From JBCDCU01 sp039180865 (GTDB lineage Bacteria; Pseudomonadota; Alphaproteobacteria; Rhizobiales; JACESI01), in assembly GCA_039180865.1 (NCBI GenBank), contig JBCDCZ010000085.1, positions 1 to 15,760 of the forward strand: a stretch of 15,760 bases of DNA, written 5' to 3'. The notes below the pieces were generated by a model. It saw nothing but the letters and a program-made list of their open reading frames with translations. It was not told the DNA's origin and made no database searches. The first letter of the stretch is position 1, and each line of letters starts with the position of its first letter. The position numbers and the translations under genes are program-made. This document shows positions 5,502-12,330 of the stretch, piece by piece.

Positions 5502-6740
5502 TCACTGATCGGGTAAAAAGTAATGCGGGACGAACCGTGCATCGTCGGTCGTTACCGGGCCATCGTCCTCCCGGATCGTGAGACCGGAGGGTTTGTCGGA
5601 ACCGCGGCGTTCCGGTTCTTCGGGATCATCATTCACCCCACCGATCAACCACACACCGACCATCGTGTGGACCGGCGCGCCGTCTTCGCTCGAAAAGGAT
5701 GGTAGAGGGGCATAGGCCTGGCGCACAAATCCTTCCGCGCCATAGGGCCCCGTTTGATCGAGCCGTTGATCAGGCGTGACGATTGATACGTTCGCGCCCT
5801 CGCGACCGAAGATCGGTTTGCGAACATACGAGAAAAGCGTGGCCGCAGCCGGATCATCATCAAAGAATGCCGGCAGAAGGTTTGGATGCTCTGGTGCCAT
5901 ATCCCACAAGAGCGGCAGGAGCGCTTTGTTGGAAAGCACCATCTTCCATAGGGGTTCTATGAAGGTGCATTCGATATTGGGTATTGCGTCACCAAACGCG
6001 TCTTCTGCGATCATTTCCCACGGATAGAGTTTGAAGAGGACGTCAATCACTCTGTCATCGAGATCTGTGAGATAGCGGCCGCACTCTGAAAGGCCGATGT
6101 CCTCTACAAACACAAAGCCTGTCATGAGCCCCGCCTGTTCGGCGAGGTCTTGGAGATATTCCGTAGTCCCAAGATCTTCCGGAGTGTCTTTCGCGCAAGA
6201 AAAGTAGACGCGTTTGTCGAACAGGTCTCGCCTCGGATCGCTGAATGCTTTGATCAAATCCTCGTGGAGCGAGTTAAACTGATCGGCTTTTGAGAGCGCC
6301 CCTGTTGCTTCTAGCGCTTCCAACCGGTCCCATTGCGCGACCGCTGCCTCATAAAGCGTGGTCGGCGTATCGGCATTGAATTCCATCAGTTTGAAGTGGC
6401 CGTCATGACGGGTGAAATCCATCCGTCCGTAGAGGTTCTTTTCGCCACTTTCCCAGGATTTTATGATCGTCTCCCGCCATGTGACAGGAATGCGAAAGCG
6501 ATCCATCAGAGCCACATCTGCAAGGACGCGGCCTACGGCCTCGTAGCAGAGATCATTCAGAGATTCGGCTGCATCGTAGAGTGCGTTGACGTCTTCTTCA
6601 GAGAGGCAATAAGCGGCGTGTTCTTCCCAGTATTTTTCGGCAAGCGCGGTGTCAGCGTTGACGGGGGTATGGAAGTCAAAACCCCGGCCCTCGACGAGGG
6701 ATTGCCAGTTCTCGCGGGCGGGAACAGAAAGGCGTTTCAT
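5502..6740 (-). CDS. ygiC: YgiC-like glutathionylspermidine synthase family ATP-grasp protein
   Basis: The 412-residue length and motifs fit the GSP synthase domain family. Visible are GRMDF (105-109), LMEFNADTPTTLYE (118-131), FKLYPWEMIAED (236-247), IEPLWKMVLSNKALLPLLWD (261-280), VRKPIFGREGANV (306-318) and the C-terminal GLTIREDDGPVT then FVPHYF. The N-rich EFNADTPT and KPIFGREGA segments are the nucleotide and metal binding regions of this ATP-grasp fold. Family members with the full amidase fusion join glutathione to spermidine; stand-alone YgiC/YjfC proteins have the synthase fold but no proven substrate. The gene lies 49 bases behind the YgiB-like lipoprotein gene on the same strand, the usual arrangement. 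AGAAGGA upstream of the ATG at 6740 serves as ribosome binding site. Confidence 0.85.
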   Translation of the reverse strand: MKRLSVPARENWQSLVEGRGFDFHTPVNADTALAEKYWEEHAAYCLSEEDVNALYDAAESLNDLCYEAVGRVLADVALMDRFRIPVTWRETIIKSWESGEKNLYGRMDFTRHDGHFKLMEFNADTPTTLYEAAVAQWDRLEALEATGALSKADQFNSLHEDLIKAFSDPRRDLFDKRVYFSCAKDTPEDLGTTEYLQDLAEQAGLMTGFVFVEDIGLSECGRYLTDLDDRVIDVLFKLYPWEMIAEDAFGDAIPNIECTFIEPLWKMVLSNKALLPLLWDMAPEHPNLLPAFFDDDPAAATLFSYVRKPIFGREGANVSIVTPDQRLDQTGPYGAEGFVRQAYAPLPSFSSEDGAPVHTMVGVWLIGGVNDDPEEPERRGSDKPSGLTIREDDGPVTTDDARFVPHYFLPDQ

Positions 6741-6789
6741 GACACAATCCTTCTTGTGTTGCCTCAGTCTCGGTCTTCCTTTGCTTGAA

Positions 6790-7467
6790 TTAACCGCCGC
6801 GCGTTAATCCGAAGAATGAACGCCCGAAACCGCCTCGGCTTGCCGTGCGGGTTCTGCGCTCAGTTTCGCGGCGTTCCTGTGCTGCGAGCACTCCGCGCGC
6901 CGTCTTTGTCGTATTGATTGACGTTGTTTCCGGTCGGCTCCATGCAGCAGGCGTTACCGTGTAGCGGCCTGTGAGATCTGTGAGCATGAAAGGTTTATTA
7001 CCTCCGGTCATAAAGCGGCCACTTGCCGTTTTGTAGACCGGCTGTGAACGGTACCGGCTCTGATCGTCAAAGGTCCGGCCGATCCAAAACCCTGCGAAGA
7101 CCGGAGAATAGCGCGGCTCGTCGCTCTGTTCGATCTCGCATTGACCTTCGCCATGCGCCACTTCGCATTCTTCAAGGGTTTGAAATTTCGGGGAGACAGC
7201 CAAATGCTGGGCCAGCGCCTGGGCGCGACTTTCCTCACATCGTGCAACTTCTTCTTGCGGCCCAAATTTTTGATAGTGCATTTCGCATTTTTCAACGCTG
7301 TCGAAAAGGCCGGTTTCGATTGGCGTATTGTCGACTTCAGGTTGCTGCGAACAGGCTGCAAGCGCGAGTGCCGACAAGGAAACCATGGCGGCTCCAACCG
7401 GTTTGGCGCGCACTTTGCCCATTTTGACGAGATTTACGCTTTTTGATCGCGTGATTTTGTGACCCAT
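6790..7467 (-). CDS. ygiB: YgiB-like lipoprotein (DUF1190 family)
   Basis: The 225-residue protein starts with a long basic N-region (MGHKITRSKS then KMGKVRAKP), a hydrophobic stretch and the lipobox LAAC with Cys39, so it is likely a lipoprotein. The mature part has four cysteines in Cys-rich repeats (KCEMHY, ARCEES, ECEVAHGEGQC), then FAGFWIGR, a YRSQPVYK segment and a C-terminal RGGFGRSF motif close to the RGGFG of E. coli YgiB. The role is unknown; it is co-transcribed with the ATP-grasp gene downstream, which suggests an envelope-linked function. A TTG start at 7497 is possible, but ATG at 7467 has AGGGG upstream and matches the E. coli N-region length. Confidence 0.82.
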   Translation of the reverse strand: MGHKITRSKSVNLVKMGKVRAKPVGAAMVSLSALALAACSQQPEVDNTPIETGLFDSVEKCEMHYQKFGPQEEVARCEESRAQALAQHLAVSPKFQTLEECEVAHGEGQCEIEQSDEPRYSPVFAGFWIGRTFDDQSRYRSQPVYKTASGRFMTGGNKPFMLTDLTGRYTVTPAAWSRPETTSINTTKTARGVLAAQERRETERRTRTASRGGFGRSFFGLTRGG

Positions 7468-7588
7468 GACCTGCCCCTGAAAATGAAATGCTTTCAAATC
7501 TGGGTAGAATATATGTGAGATCTCTTAAGCAGGCGTTCTTCAGAAAGGTAAGAAATATGTAAATGTCATGCAAAAGAGGGCGGTGCGA

Positions 7589-8452
7589 TCAAGCCCGCGA
7601 AGGTGACCGGCGCGGCAATGGCGGGACCGCAGGCGGTGTAGGGCGCTTTGCCCGCAATGATGCCGCGAATTTGGCGATCGATTGCTGGTAGATCGTTGCA
7701 GCGTTCCAGGTTTTGATGACTTCGAAATTATGCGTGCCGGGCCCGTACGGTTCACCCGCTCTCCAGCCATGTCCCACAAGGTAATTGGCTGTGGACGCAA
7801 GAAGATCGGGCACCGATCTCACAAGATCGACTTTTCCATCCCTGTCGAAGTCGACTCCATAGGCGACATAGTTGGCTGCGAGAAATTGGGTCTGACCGAT
7901 TTCACCGTGCCGCGCGCCGCGCAGTTCCGAGCGCGAGAGCCATCCCTGGTCAACGATTTTCAAGGCAGCGATCAGGTGCGGGCGGAAGAAATCCGGGCGA
8001 CGGCAATCATGGGTCAATGTTGCAACCGACGTAATCACATCCCAGTCACCGGTGTATTTTCCAAAGGCGGTCTCCATGCCCCAGATCGTCACGACCACCT
8101 CGCGAGGGACGCCAAACCTCTTCTCAACGGCTGCAAAGGTTTGTGCGTGCTTGCGCAGTTTCCCGAGCGATGGACGCGTTAGACCGGTGGTGCGCAGTTT
8201 GTAAAACGCGTTGAAATCCTTCTTGAATGCCTTGCGCTGGATGCGGTCGAACCGGATAACTTCGCGGGAATATTGCGTTGATTTCAGCGCTTCGCGTCCG
8301 CGTTTTCCGATACCCTCCTGCTTGGCGATCTTGTCAAAGGCTTTCTTGAAGGCGGAAAATCCGTTGCCGTTGTTGCTGCATTGCAAGGCTAATGCCGGGG
8401 TGGAAAGCGTGACAACAAAACCAATGAGGGCGAGTTTCAAAGTCCGGTTCAT
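7589..8452 (-). CDS. Secreted lytic murein transglycosylase, MltB family
   Basis: This enzyme cleaves the beta-1,4 bond between MurNAc and GlcNAc in the periplasm, forming anhydroMurNAc. Signal peptide MNRTLKLALIGFVVTLSTPA is followed by LAL, with cleavage probably near residue 23. The catalytic glutamate is E127 in IWGMETAFGKYTG, the MltB-type motif. GEIGQTQFLAANY (183-195), DFDRDGKVDL (201-210, calcium-binding-like) and TWNAATIYQQSIAKFA (248-263) complete the SLT_2 fold. The ATG at 8452 has AAGGGAG upstream; earlier in-frame starts would put 30 residues before the signal peptide. Oddity: after residue about 264 the frame turns into a Pro/Arg/Ser-rich tail (PTPPAVPPLPRRSPSRA). Another frame of the same bases stays coding-like to a TGA at 7566-7568, which suggests a late frameshift. 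The catalytic domain is intact. Confidence 0.85.
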   Translation of the reverse strand: MNRTLKLALIGFVVTLSTPALALQCSNNGNGFSAFKKAFDKIAKQEGIGKRGREALKSTQYSREVIRFDRIQRKAFKKDFNAFYKLRTTGLTRPSLGKLRKHAQTFAAVEKRFGVPREVVVTIWGMETAFGKYTGDWDVITSVATLTHDCRRPDFFRPHLIAALKIVDQGWLSRSELRGARHGEIGQTQFLAANYVAYGVDFDRDGKVDLVRSVPDLLASTANYLVGHGWRAGEPYGPGTHNFEVIKTWNAATIYQQSIAKFAASLRAKRPTPPAVPPLPRRSPSRA

Positions 8453-8616
8453 TCCTGCACTCCCTTGAGGATGGCGGATTTCTGTCTTCGAATTGGCACT
8501 ATGCTTCACGAAGGTGAACATAAGTTTGCGGTGAAAGGCCACAGAAAAATGCCTTCGACATTACGGACGCCATAGCGAGGTGGTCTTCCTGCTCCACAGG
8601 CGGTCTTTTCAATTTC

Positions 8617-9168
8617 CTAATCCCGTTCAAGGAGATGCTCCCACTCATTGTATCCGGCAGCGCTGAGCGCATCCACGGCTGCGCCAAATCCGGGTGCTTC
8701 GCGGTCCCGCCGAAACCGGGTCTGTCTTAGTCCAATGATGTGTTGGGAGGGCAAGTGGTTTTGTATTGCACCGGCAATTACGAGCGCCAGATACCAATCA
8801 TAGGGCGGGTCGAAGCGTTCGGGCGTTGCGGCCTGATAGGTGCGCGTGTTGACGGTGCTGCCGTTTTCCAGGGAGACGATAAAGTCGTGATGCCTTTCAT
8901 ATCGCACAGGATCATTGGTTCTGTGTGTTCCTTCTGCCCGGTCCAGATGCGGCTGCTCGGCCTCATCTATTGCGTAGACAGCCCCTGCCACGACACTGCC
9001 AGGCCTCTTCCTGATGTTGCATTTACCGGAGAGGTCGATGCTGGATTTCGAAAAATCGAACCGATAATTGTCTGCGATGGCTCGACCGACGAGCTCAGCG
9101 CTCGGGCAGCGGGCCTTAAGGCGTTCGCCCAAAAGGTTTGATCCATATGCGAAATAGAAGAACTTCAT
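8617..9168 (-). CDS. Gamma-glutamylcyclotransferase-like (AIG2/GGCT fold) protein
   Basis: The 183-residue length fits the GGCT-like family. The N-terminal FYFAYGSNL (4-12) is the phosphate/substrate loop. The catalytic glutamate is E79 in LDRAEG, and YDWYLALVIAGA (about 123-134) is typical of the C-terminal half. Members release 5-oxoproline from gamma-glutamyl amino acids or related amides; the substrate cannot be told from sequence. No signal peptide is visible, so it is cytoplasmic. The ribosome binding site before ATG 9168 is weak (GGTGG). It lies between the transglycosylase gene and the chemoreceptor gene on the same strand, with terminator 9211-9238 directly upstream, so it must have its own promoter. 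Confidence 0.85.
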   Translation of the reverse strand: MKFFYFAYGSNLLGERLKARCPSAELVGRAIADNYRFDFSKSSIDLSGKCNIRKRPGSVVAGAVYAIDEAEQPHLDRAEGTHRTNDPVRYERHHDFIVSLENGSTVNTRTYQAATPERFDPPYDWYLALVIAGAIQNHLPSQHIIGLRQTRFRRDREAPGFGAAVDALSAAGYNEWEHLLERD

Positions 9169-9210
9169 CCACCGGATGCTAACCGCAAACCGTCAGATTT
9201 TTAAAGGCAA

Positions 9211-9238
9211 AGAAAAACGCCCGCGCGGGGCGGGCGTT
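9211..9238 (-). terminator. Rho-independent terminator of the chemoreceptor gene
   Basis: AACGCCCG (9216-9223) pairs with CGGGCGTT (9231-9238) over 8 bases. On the minus strand it is followed by TTTTTC. It lies 38 bases past the stop at 9276. Confidence 0.9.
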
Positions 9239-9275
9239 GAAGATTGGCGACTTTATAGAGAGAGCCGACGGACCA

Positions 9276-10976
9276 TTATGCGGCCCTGACCTCGGCCAGG
9301 AAGCTTCCAAGTTCGCCGACGAGGCGCTGCGATTGGGTCTTGAGTTCCTGTGTGGCCATGCGCAGACCTTCTGCAGCCACTTGCGAATTCCCGGCATCTT
9401 CGCCAATCACATTGATCTGGTTTTGGATGTCGCCGCTTCCTGTTGCTGCACTTCCGGCATTGCGTGCAATATCGCCGGTGACGAGTTGTTGTTCCTGCAT
9501 GGTCGCTGAGACCTTTTTGGAGAATTCATCCACTTCGCTGATATTGTTCGAAATGGCCAGGATCGATTCTGCCGAATGTTTGGTCGCAGCCGATATTTCG
9601 GATACCTTGCTGTCAATCGTTTCGGTTGCCTTTGCCGTCTGCGCCGCGAGCGCCTTGACTTCGGTTGCGACCACAGCGAAGCCCTTGCCAGCCTCGCCGG
9701 CCCGTGCCGCTTCGATGGTGGCATTCAGCGCAAGCAGATTGGTTTGCTCGGCAATATCCTGAATGAGGGCCAGGACCGAGTTAATTTCATCCACAGAGGC
9801 TGATAGCGAAGACATCTCACCGGAGGCAGTCTTTGAAGCCGACACTGCGTTTTCAATGAGAGTACCGGTGCGCTGGACCTGTGTGCTGATTTCGGAAATC
9901 GAGCTGTCAAGCTCTTCGGTTGCACTTGCCACGGCGGACACACTTTCAGAAGCCGAAGAGACGGAACCCAGGGATTGATCAACCCGTTCTTTCGTTTGAT
10001 GGGCAGCATCCGCCACGTTGACTACGAGATCATAAATGCTTGTCGAGGATGAATTGACGGCTTCAGCGATCGCGGAGACCTGCTCTTCGAAGCGATCTGC
10101 AAGCTTCAACATCTCGCAACGGCGGCGTTCTTCTGCTGCCTTGCGGTCTTCCGCGCGGCTCTGTTCCAGTTCCTTGACTTCCTGTGATTTTGTTCTGAAC
10201 GTCTCGATGGACCGACACATTGCCCCGAGTTCATTTGTGCCTTGAATATTGGGGATCTCGGCGTCGAGATTTCCATTAGCAATCTCTGACAAAGATACGG
10301 TTGCCGATTTGACGGTGTTTACCGTTGCGCGGTTTAACAGGAAACTCACGCCGAACCCTGCGACCGTGCCGATGATCGCAATCATGAGGAAGAATTGCTG
10401 ACTGCTTTCTCCGTTGCTTTTGAGAGCACCAACAATATCATTTGAGCGCACCGCGTCCGCGTCTTGAGCCTCGCGCATGAGACCGATGATGTTTTCAAAG
10501 CTTTCGTCGGTGTTGCCGAGCAGGGTAACTGCAATGGAAACGTCAATGGCGGCCATCTCGATGACACCAGCGACGGCCTCTTGATATGTCATCAATTGGT
10601 CATGAATTCCGGTAAGCCGGACATGCTGCGGGGATCCTTCAGGCACAGTGTCGACTGTCGATTTCACTTCATTGATGAGCGTGTCGATTGTCGAGGTCGC
10701 CTGATCGGAGATCTTCGTCAGTTTGTCGACGGACAAACCGCTGTTTGCCAGTGAAGCAAAACGAAAGATCCGGATTTGCGCATCGGTAAGCTTTTGTTTG
10801 AGTTCCGCGTATTTGATCATCGTCGGGATAATGTCATCCGAGACTCGCGCAAGAGCTTGCGAGCTCTCCTGTAGGCCGCGGTTTCCCATGAATGTGACAA
10901 GCATCAATGATGCGATGAGAATCACCAGGCCGATGAGGCTGGTTACGCCAATAGACACGTTGTTTATGATTTTCAT
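9276..10976 (-). CDS. Methyl-accepting chemotaxis protein (chemoreceptor)
   Basis: The 566-residue receptor signals through CheA/CheW to the flagellar motor or a related output. TM1 is at about residues 8-30 and TM2 at about 195-216. A periplasmic helical domain of about 165 residues lies between (four-helix-bundle type by pattern; no Cache signature). HAMP is at about 217-270, followed by a long coiled-coil signalling domain. The hairpin tip is unmistakable: QDIAEQTNLLALNATIEAAR followed by AGEAGKGFAVVATEVKALA. The C-terminus (SFLAEVRAA) has no CheR-tethering pentapeptide. It lies 78 bases behind the secreted Cache-domain gene on the same strand, separated by a strong hairpin. The ribosome binding site is only approximate (GGGG 9 bases before ATG). 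Confidence 0.93.
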   Translation of the reverse strand: MKIINNVSIGVTSLIGLVILIASLMLVTFMGNRGLQESSQALARVSDDIIPTMIKYAELKQKLTDAQIRIFRFASLANSGLSVDKLTKISDQATSTIDTLINEVKSTVDTVPEGSPQHVRLTGIHDQLMTYQEAVAGVIEMAAIDVSIAVTLLGNTDESFENIIGLMREAQDADAVRSNDIVGALKSNGESSQQFFLMIAIIGTVAGFGVSFLLNRATVNTVKSATVSLSEIANGNLDAEIPNIQGTNELGAMCRSIETFRTKSQEVKELEQSRAEDRKAAEERRRCEMLKLADRFEEQVSAIAEAVNSSSTSIYDLVVNVADAAHQTKERVDQSLGSVSSASESVSAVASATEELDSSISEISTQVQRTGTLIENAVSASKTASGEMSSLSASVDEINSVLALIQDIAEQTNLLALNATIEAARAGEAGKGFAVVATEVKALAAQTAKATETIDSKVSEISAATKHSAESILAISNNISEVDEFSKKVSATMQEQQLVTGDIARNAGSAATGSGDIQNQINVIGEDAGNSQVAAEGLRMATQELKTQSQRLVGELGSFLAEVRAA

Positions 10977-11000
10977 TTCCCGACCCCAGGTGATGTGCGC

Positions 11001-11035
11001 GAAAAAGTCCCTGCCCGGGGAGGTGCGGGCAGGGA
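11001..11035 (-). terminator. Strong hairpin between the Cache-domain gene and the chemoreceptor gene
   Basis: TCCCTGCCCG (11008-11017) and CGGGCAGGGA (11026-11035) form a perfect 10-bp stem, followed on the minus strand by AC and TTTTTC. It lies about 20 bases past the stop at 11055 and ends or attenuates transcription before the chemoreceptor gene. Confidence 0.85.
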
Positions 11036-11054
11036 TCAGTTCGTGGAGAGTTTC

Positions 11055-11516
11055 TTATTTTGGATGGATCCCAACGCCCACGAAGTAGTCGGAGCCAATG
11101 TTCTCAATGAACGCGCTCTTATCTTCGATCTTGTTTGAAACAGGGTTTGGCCATTTGTAATCGACCCAGCCGTCGCCACCTGCGGCCGCAAGCTTGATCA
11201 TTTCCTTTACGAAGAACGTTCCCTCAGCATCTTTGATGCCGCTGATGTTCTTGCCGACAAGTGAAGGCTTCGCGCCGTGGGCGACGATGGTTCCGTCCAT
11301 TTTGAACATGAAGGGATACAGGTCGCGGTCGACGAATTTCTTGGCCGTGACAGCCTCAAACGTCTTTTCAGTACCTTCCGCCTCGACCATGTCGATCACG
11401 GCATAAACCATTGTCTTCGCTTCTTCAGCTGTCCCGCCTTCAGAGGCATGGAGCGGGAGTACGCTCGCAGCGAAGAAAGCGCAGGCAAATGCCGCTTTCA
11501 TGATTGTTTTTATCAT
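11055..11516 (-). CDS. Secreted single Cache-domain protein
   Basis: The 153-residue protein consists of a signal peptide (MIKTIMKAAFACAFFAASVL, then PLHA; likely cleavage after residue 24) and one small Cache domain. The domain shows the family pattern: a leading amphipathic helix (EEAKTMVYAVIDMVEAEG), FVDRDLYPFMFKMDGTIVAH, then VGKNISGIKDAEG, then GWVDYKW and the closing FIENIGSDYFVGVGI. Such domains bind small molecules such as carboxylates in the periplasm and usually belong to a receptor. Here there is no membrane anchor or output domain, so it must act as a free binding protein. The chemoreceptor directly downstream is the obvious partner. AGGCAGGA lies 5 bases before the ATG. The 5' flank is strongly AT-rich. 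Confidence 0.85.
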   Translation of the reverse strand: MIKTIMKAAFACAFFAASVLPLHASEGGTAEEAKTMVYAVIDMVEAEGTEKTFEAVTAKKFVDRDLYPFMFKMDGTIVAHGAKPSLVGKNISGIKDAEGTFFVKEMIKLAAAGGDGWVDYKWPNPVSNKIEDKSAFIENIGSDYFVGVGIHPK

Positions 11517-11871
11517 ATTTATCCTGCCTTTTTGTAGTGAAACGGGCTATTTCTGCAGCCCTGTGGCAGATTTAACTGTTGTTTTATTAAGATTGAGTTC
11601 ACGTAAACTTTATTGCAGTAGTGATAAATCTTATAAGTTACATATGTTTTCTTATTTTTATTATAAAATACAAAAATAAATCATATTGGTAAGTCTAATA
11701 GATCAACATGGTGTTTTGAGTTGCGGCTTCGCGAGGCCAAATGGGGCTTTGGAAGGCGATAGGTAAAATCACGTTGCCATTGTGCATTAAGATGCACACC
11801 TTCCTTGCATCTCCGTTCCAAAACCATACATGCACCGGCAGCGCTATTCTGCGCAGTGAGACGGGGAAATC
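11517..11871. other. Divergent intergenic region with an AT-rich block
   Basis: About 355 bases without a gene between the leftward Cache-domain gene and the rightward ior genes. From about 11565 to 11710 the DNA is very AT-rich (for example 11651-11690), in contrast with the surrounding GC-leaning genes. On the minus strand a consensus TATAAT can be read within TTTTATAATAAA (near 11655-11675), but no clear -35 goes with it. From 11711 on the composition returns to normal, with an 18-bp dyad at 11781-11798. Confidence 0.6.
11781..11798. promoter_or_regulatory. Perfect dyad, candidate operator of iorAB
   Basis: TGTGCATTAAGATGCACA has 7-base arms TGTGCAT/ATGCACA around TAAG, 74 bases before the iorA start. 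It differs from the operators of the RGS-like genes (18 bp against 16 bp, other arms). A regulator cannot be named. Confidence 0.45.
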
Positions 11872-12330
11872 ATGGTTCAATTTACTGTTAATGGCGAAGC
11901 GAAGACGGTCGACGTCGACGCTGACACGCCACTTTTGTGGGTTCTTCGCGATGAACTCCAGATGACGGGCACGAAATTCGGATGTGGTGTTGCGTCTTGT
12001 GGTGCCTGTACCGTTCACCTTGACGGTGTACCGGTTCGCTCATGTCAGACACCGGTCGAAAGTATCGAGGGTGCATCTATTACGACTATCGAGGGCATCG
12101 AAGGAAAAGCGGCAAGTGCGATCCAAACCGCCTGGGCGGAATTGAATGTTCCGCAGTGCGGATATTGCCAATCCGGGCAGATTATGTCTGCAAGTGCGCT
12201 GCTTTCCGAGAACGCAAAGCCCACCAATGATGATATTGATGCCGCTATGGAAGGCAACGTCTGTAGATGCGCGACCTATGTCCGCATCCGTGCCGCCATC
12301 CACCGCGCCGCCGAACTGATGGAGGCCTAG
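11872..12330 (+). CDS. iorA: Molybdenum hydroxylase [2Fe-2S] subunit (IorA-like)
   Basis: This 152-residue protein is the electron-transfer subunit of a two-subunit molybdenum hydroxylase. Eight cysteines define the two clusters: C38, C43, C46 and C58 (plant-ferredoxin type, in GCGVASCGACTVHLDG) and C96, C99, C131 and C133 (CGYCQSGQ and NVCRCATYVRIRAAI). The length is typical for the family. Its stop (TAG 12328-12330) directly touches the ATG of the large subunit gene, so translation is probably coupled. It has no signal of its own; in this family the small subunit is carried out with the Tat-bearing large subunit. GGGG lies a few bases before the ATG. Substrate (aldehyde or N-heterocycle) cannot be decided. 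Confidence 0.92.
   Translation: MVQFTVNGEAKTVDVDADTPLLWVLRDELQMTGTKFGCGVASCGACTVHLDGVPVRSCQTPVESIEGASITTIEGIEGKAASAIQTAWAELNVPQCGYCQSGQIMSASALLSENAKPTNDDIDAAMEGNVCRCATYVRIRAAIHRAAELMEA

Noticed and set aside
7682..8182. Plus-strand open frame opposite the transglycosylase gene
   Set aside because: The opposite strand carries the catalytic motif and signal peptide of a known family.
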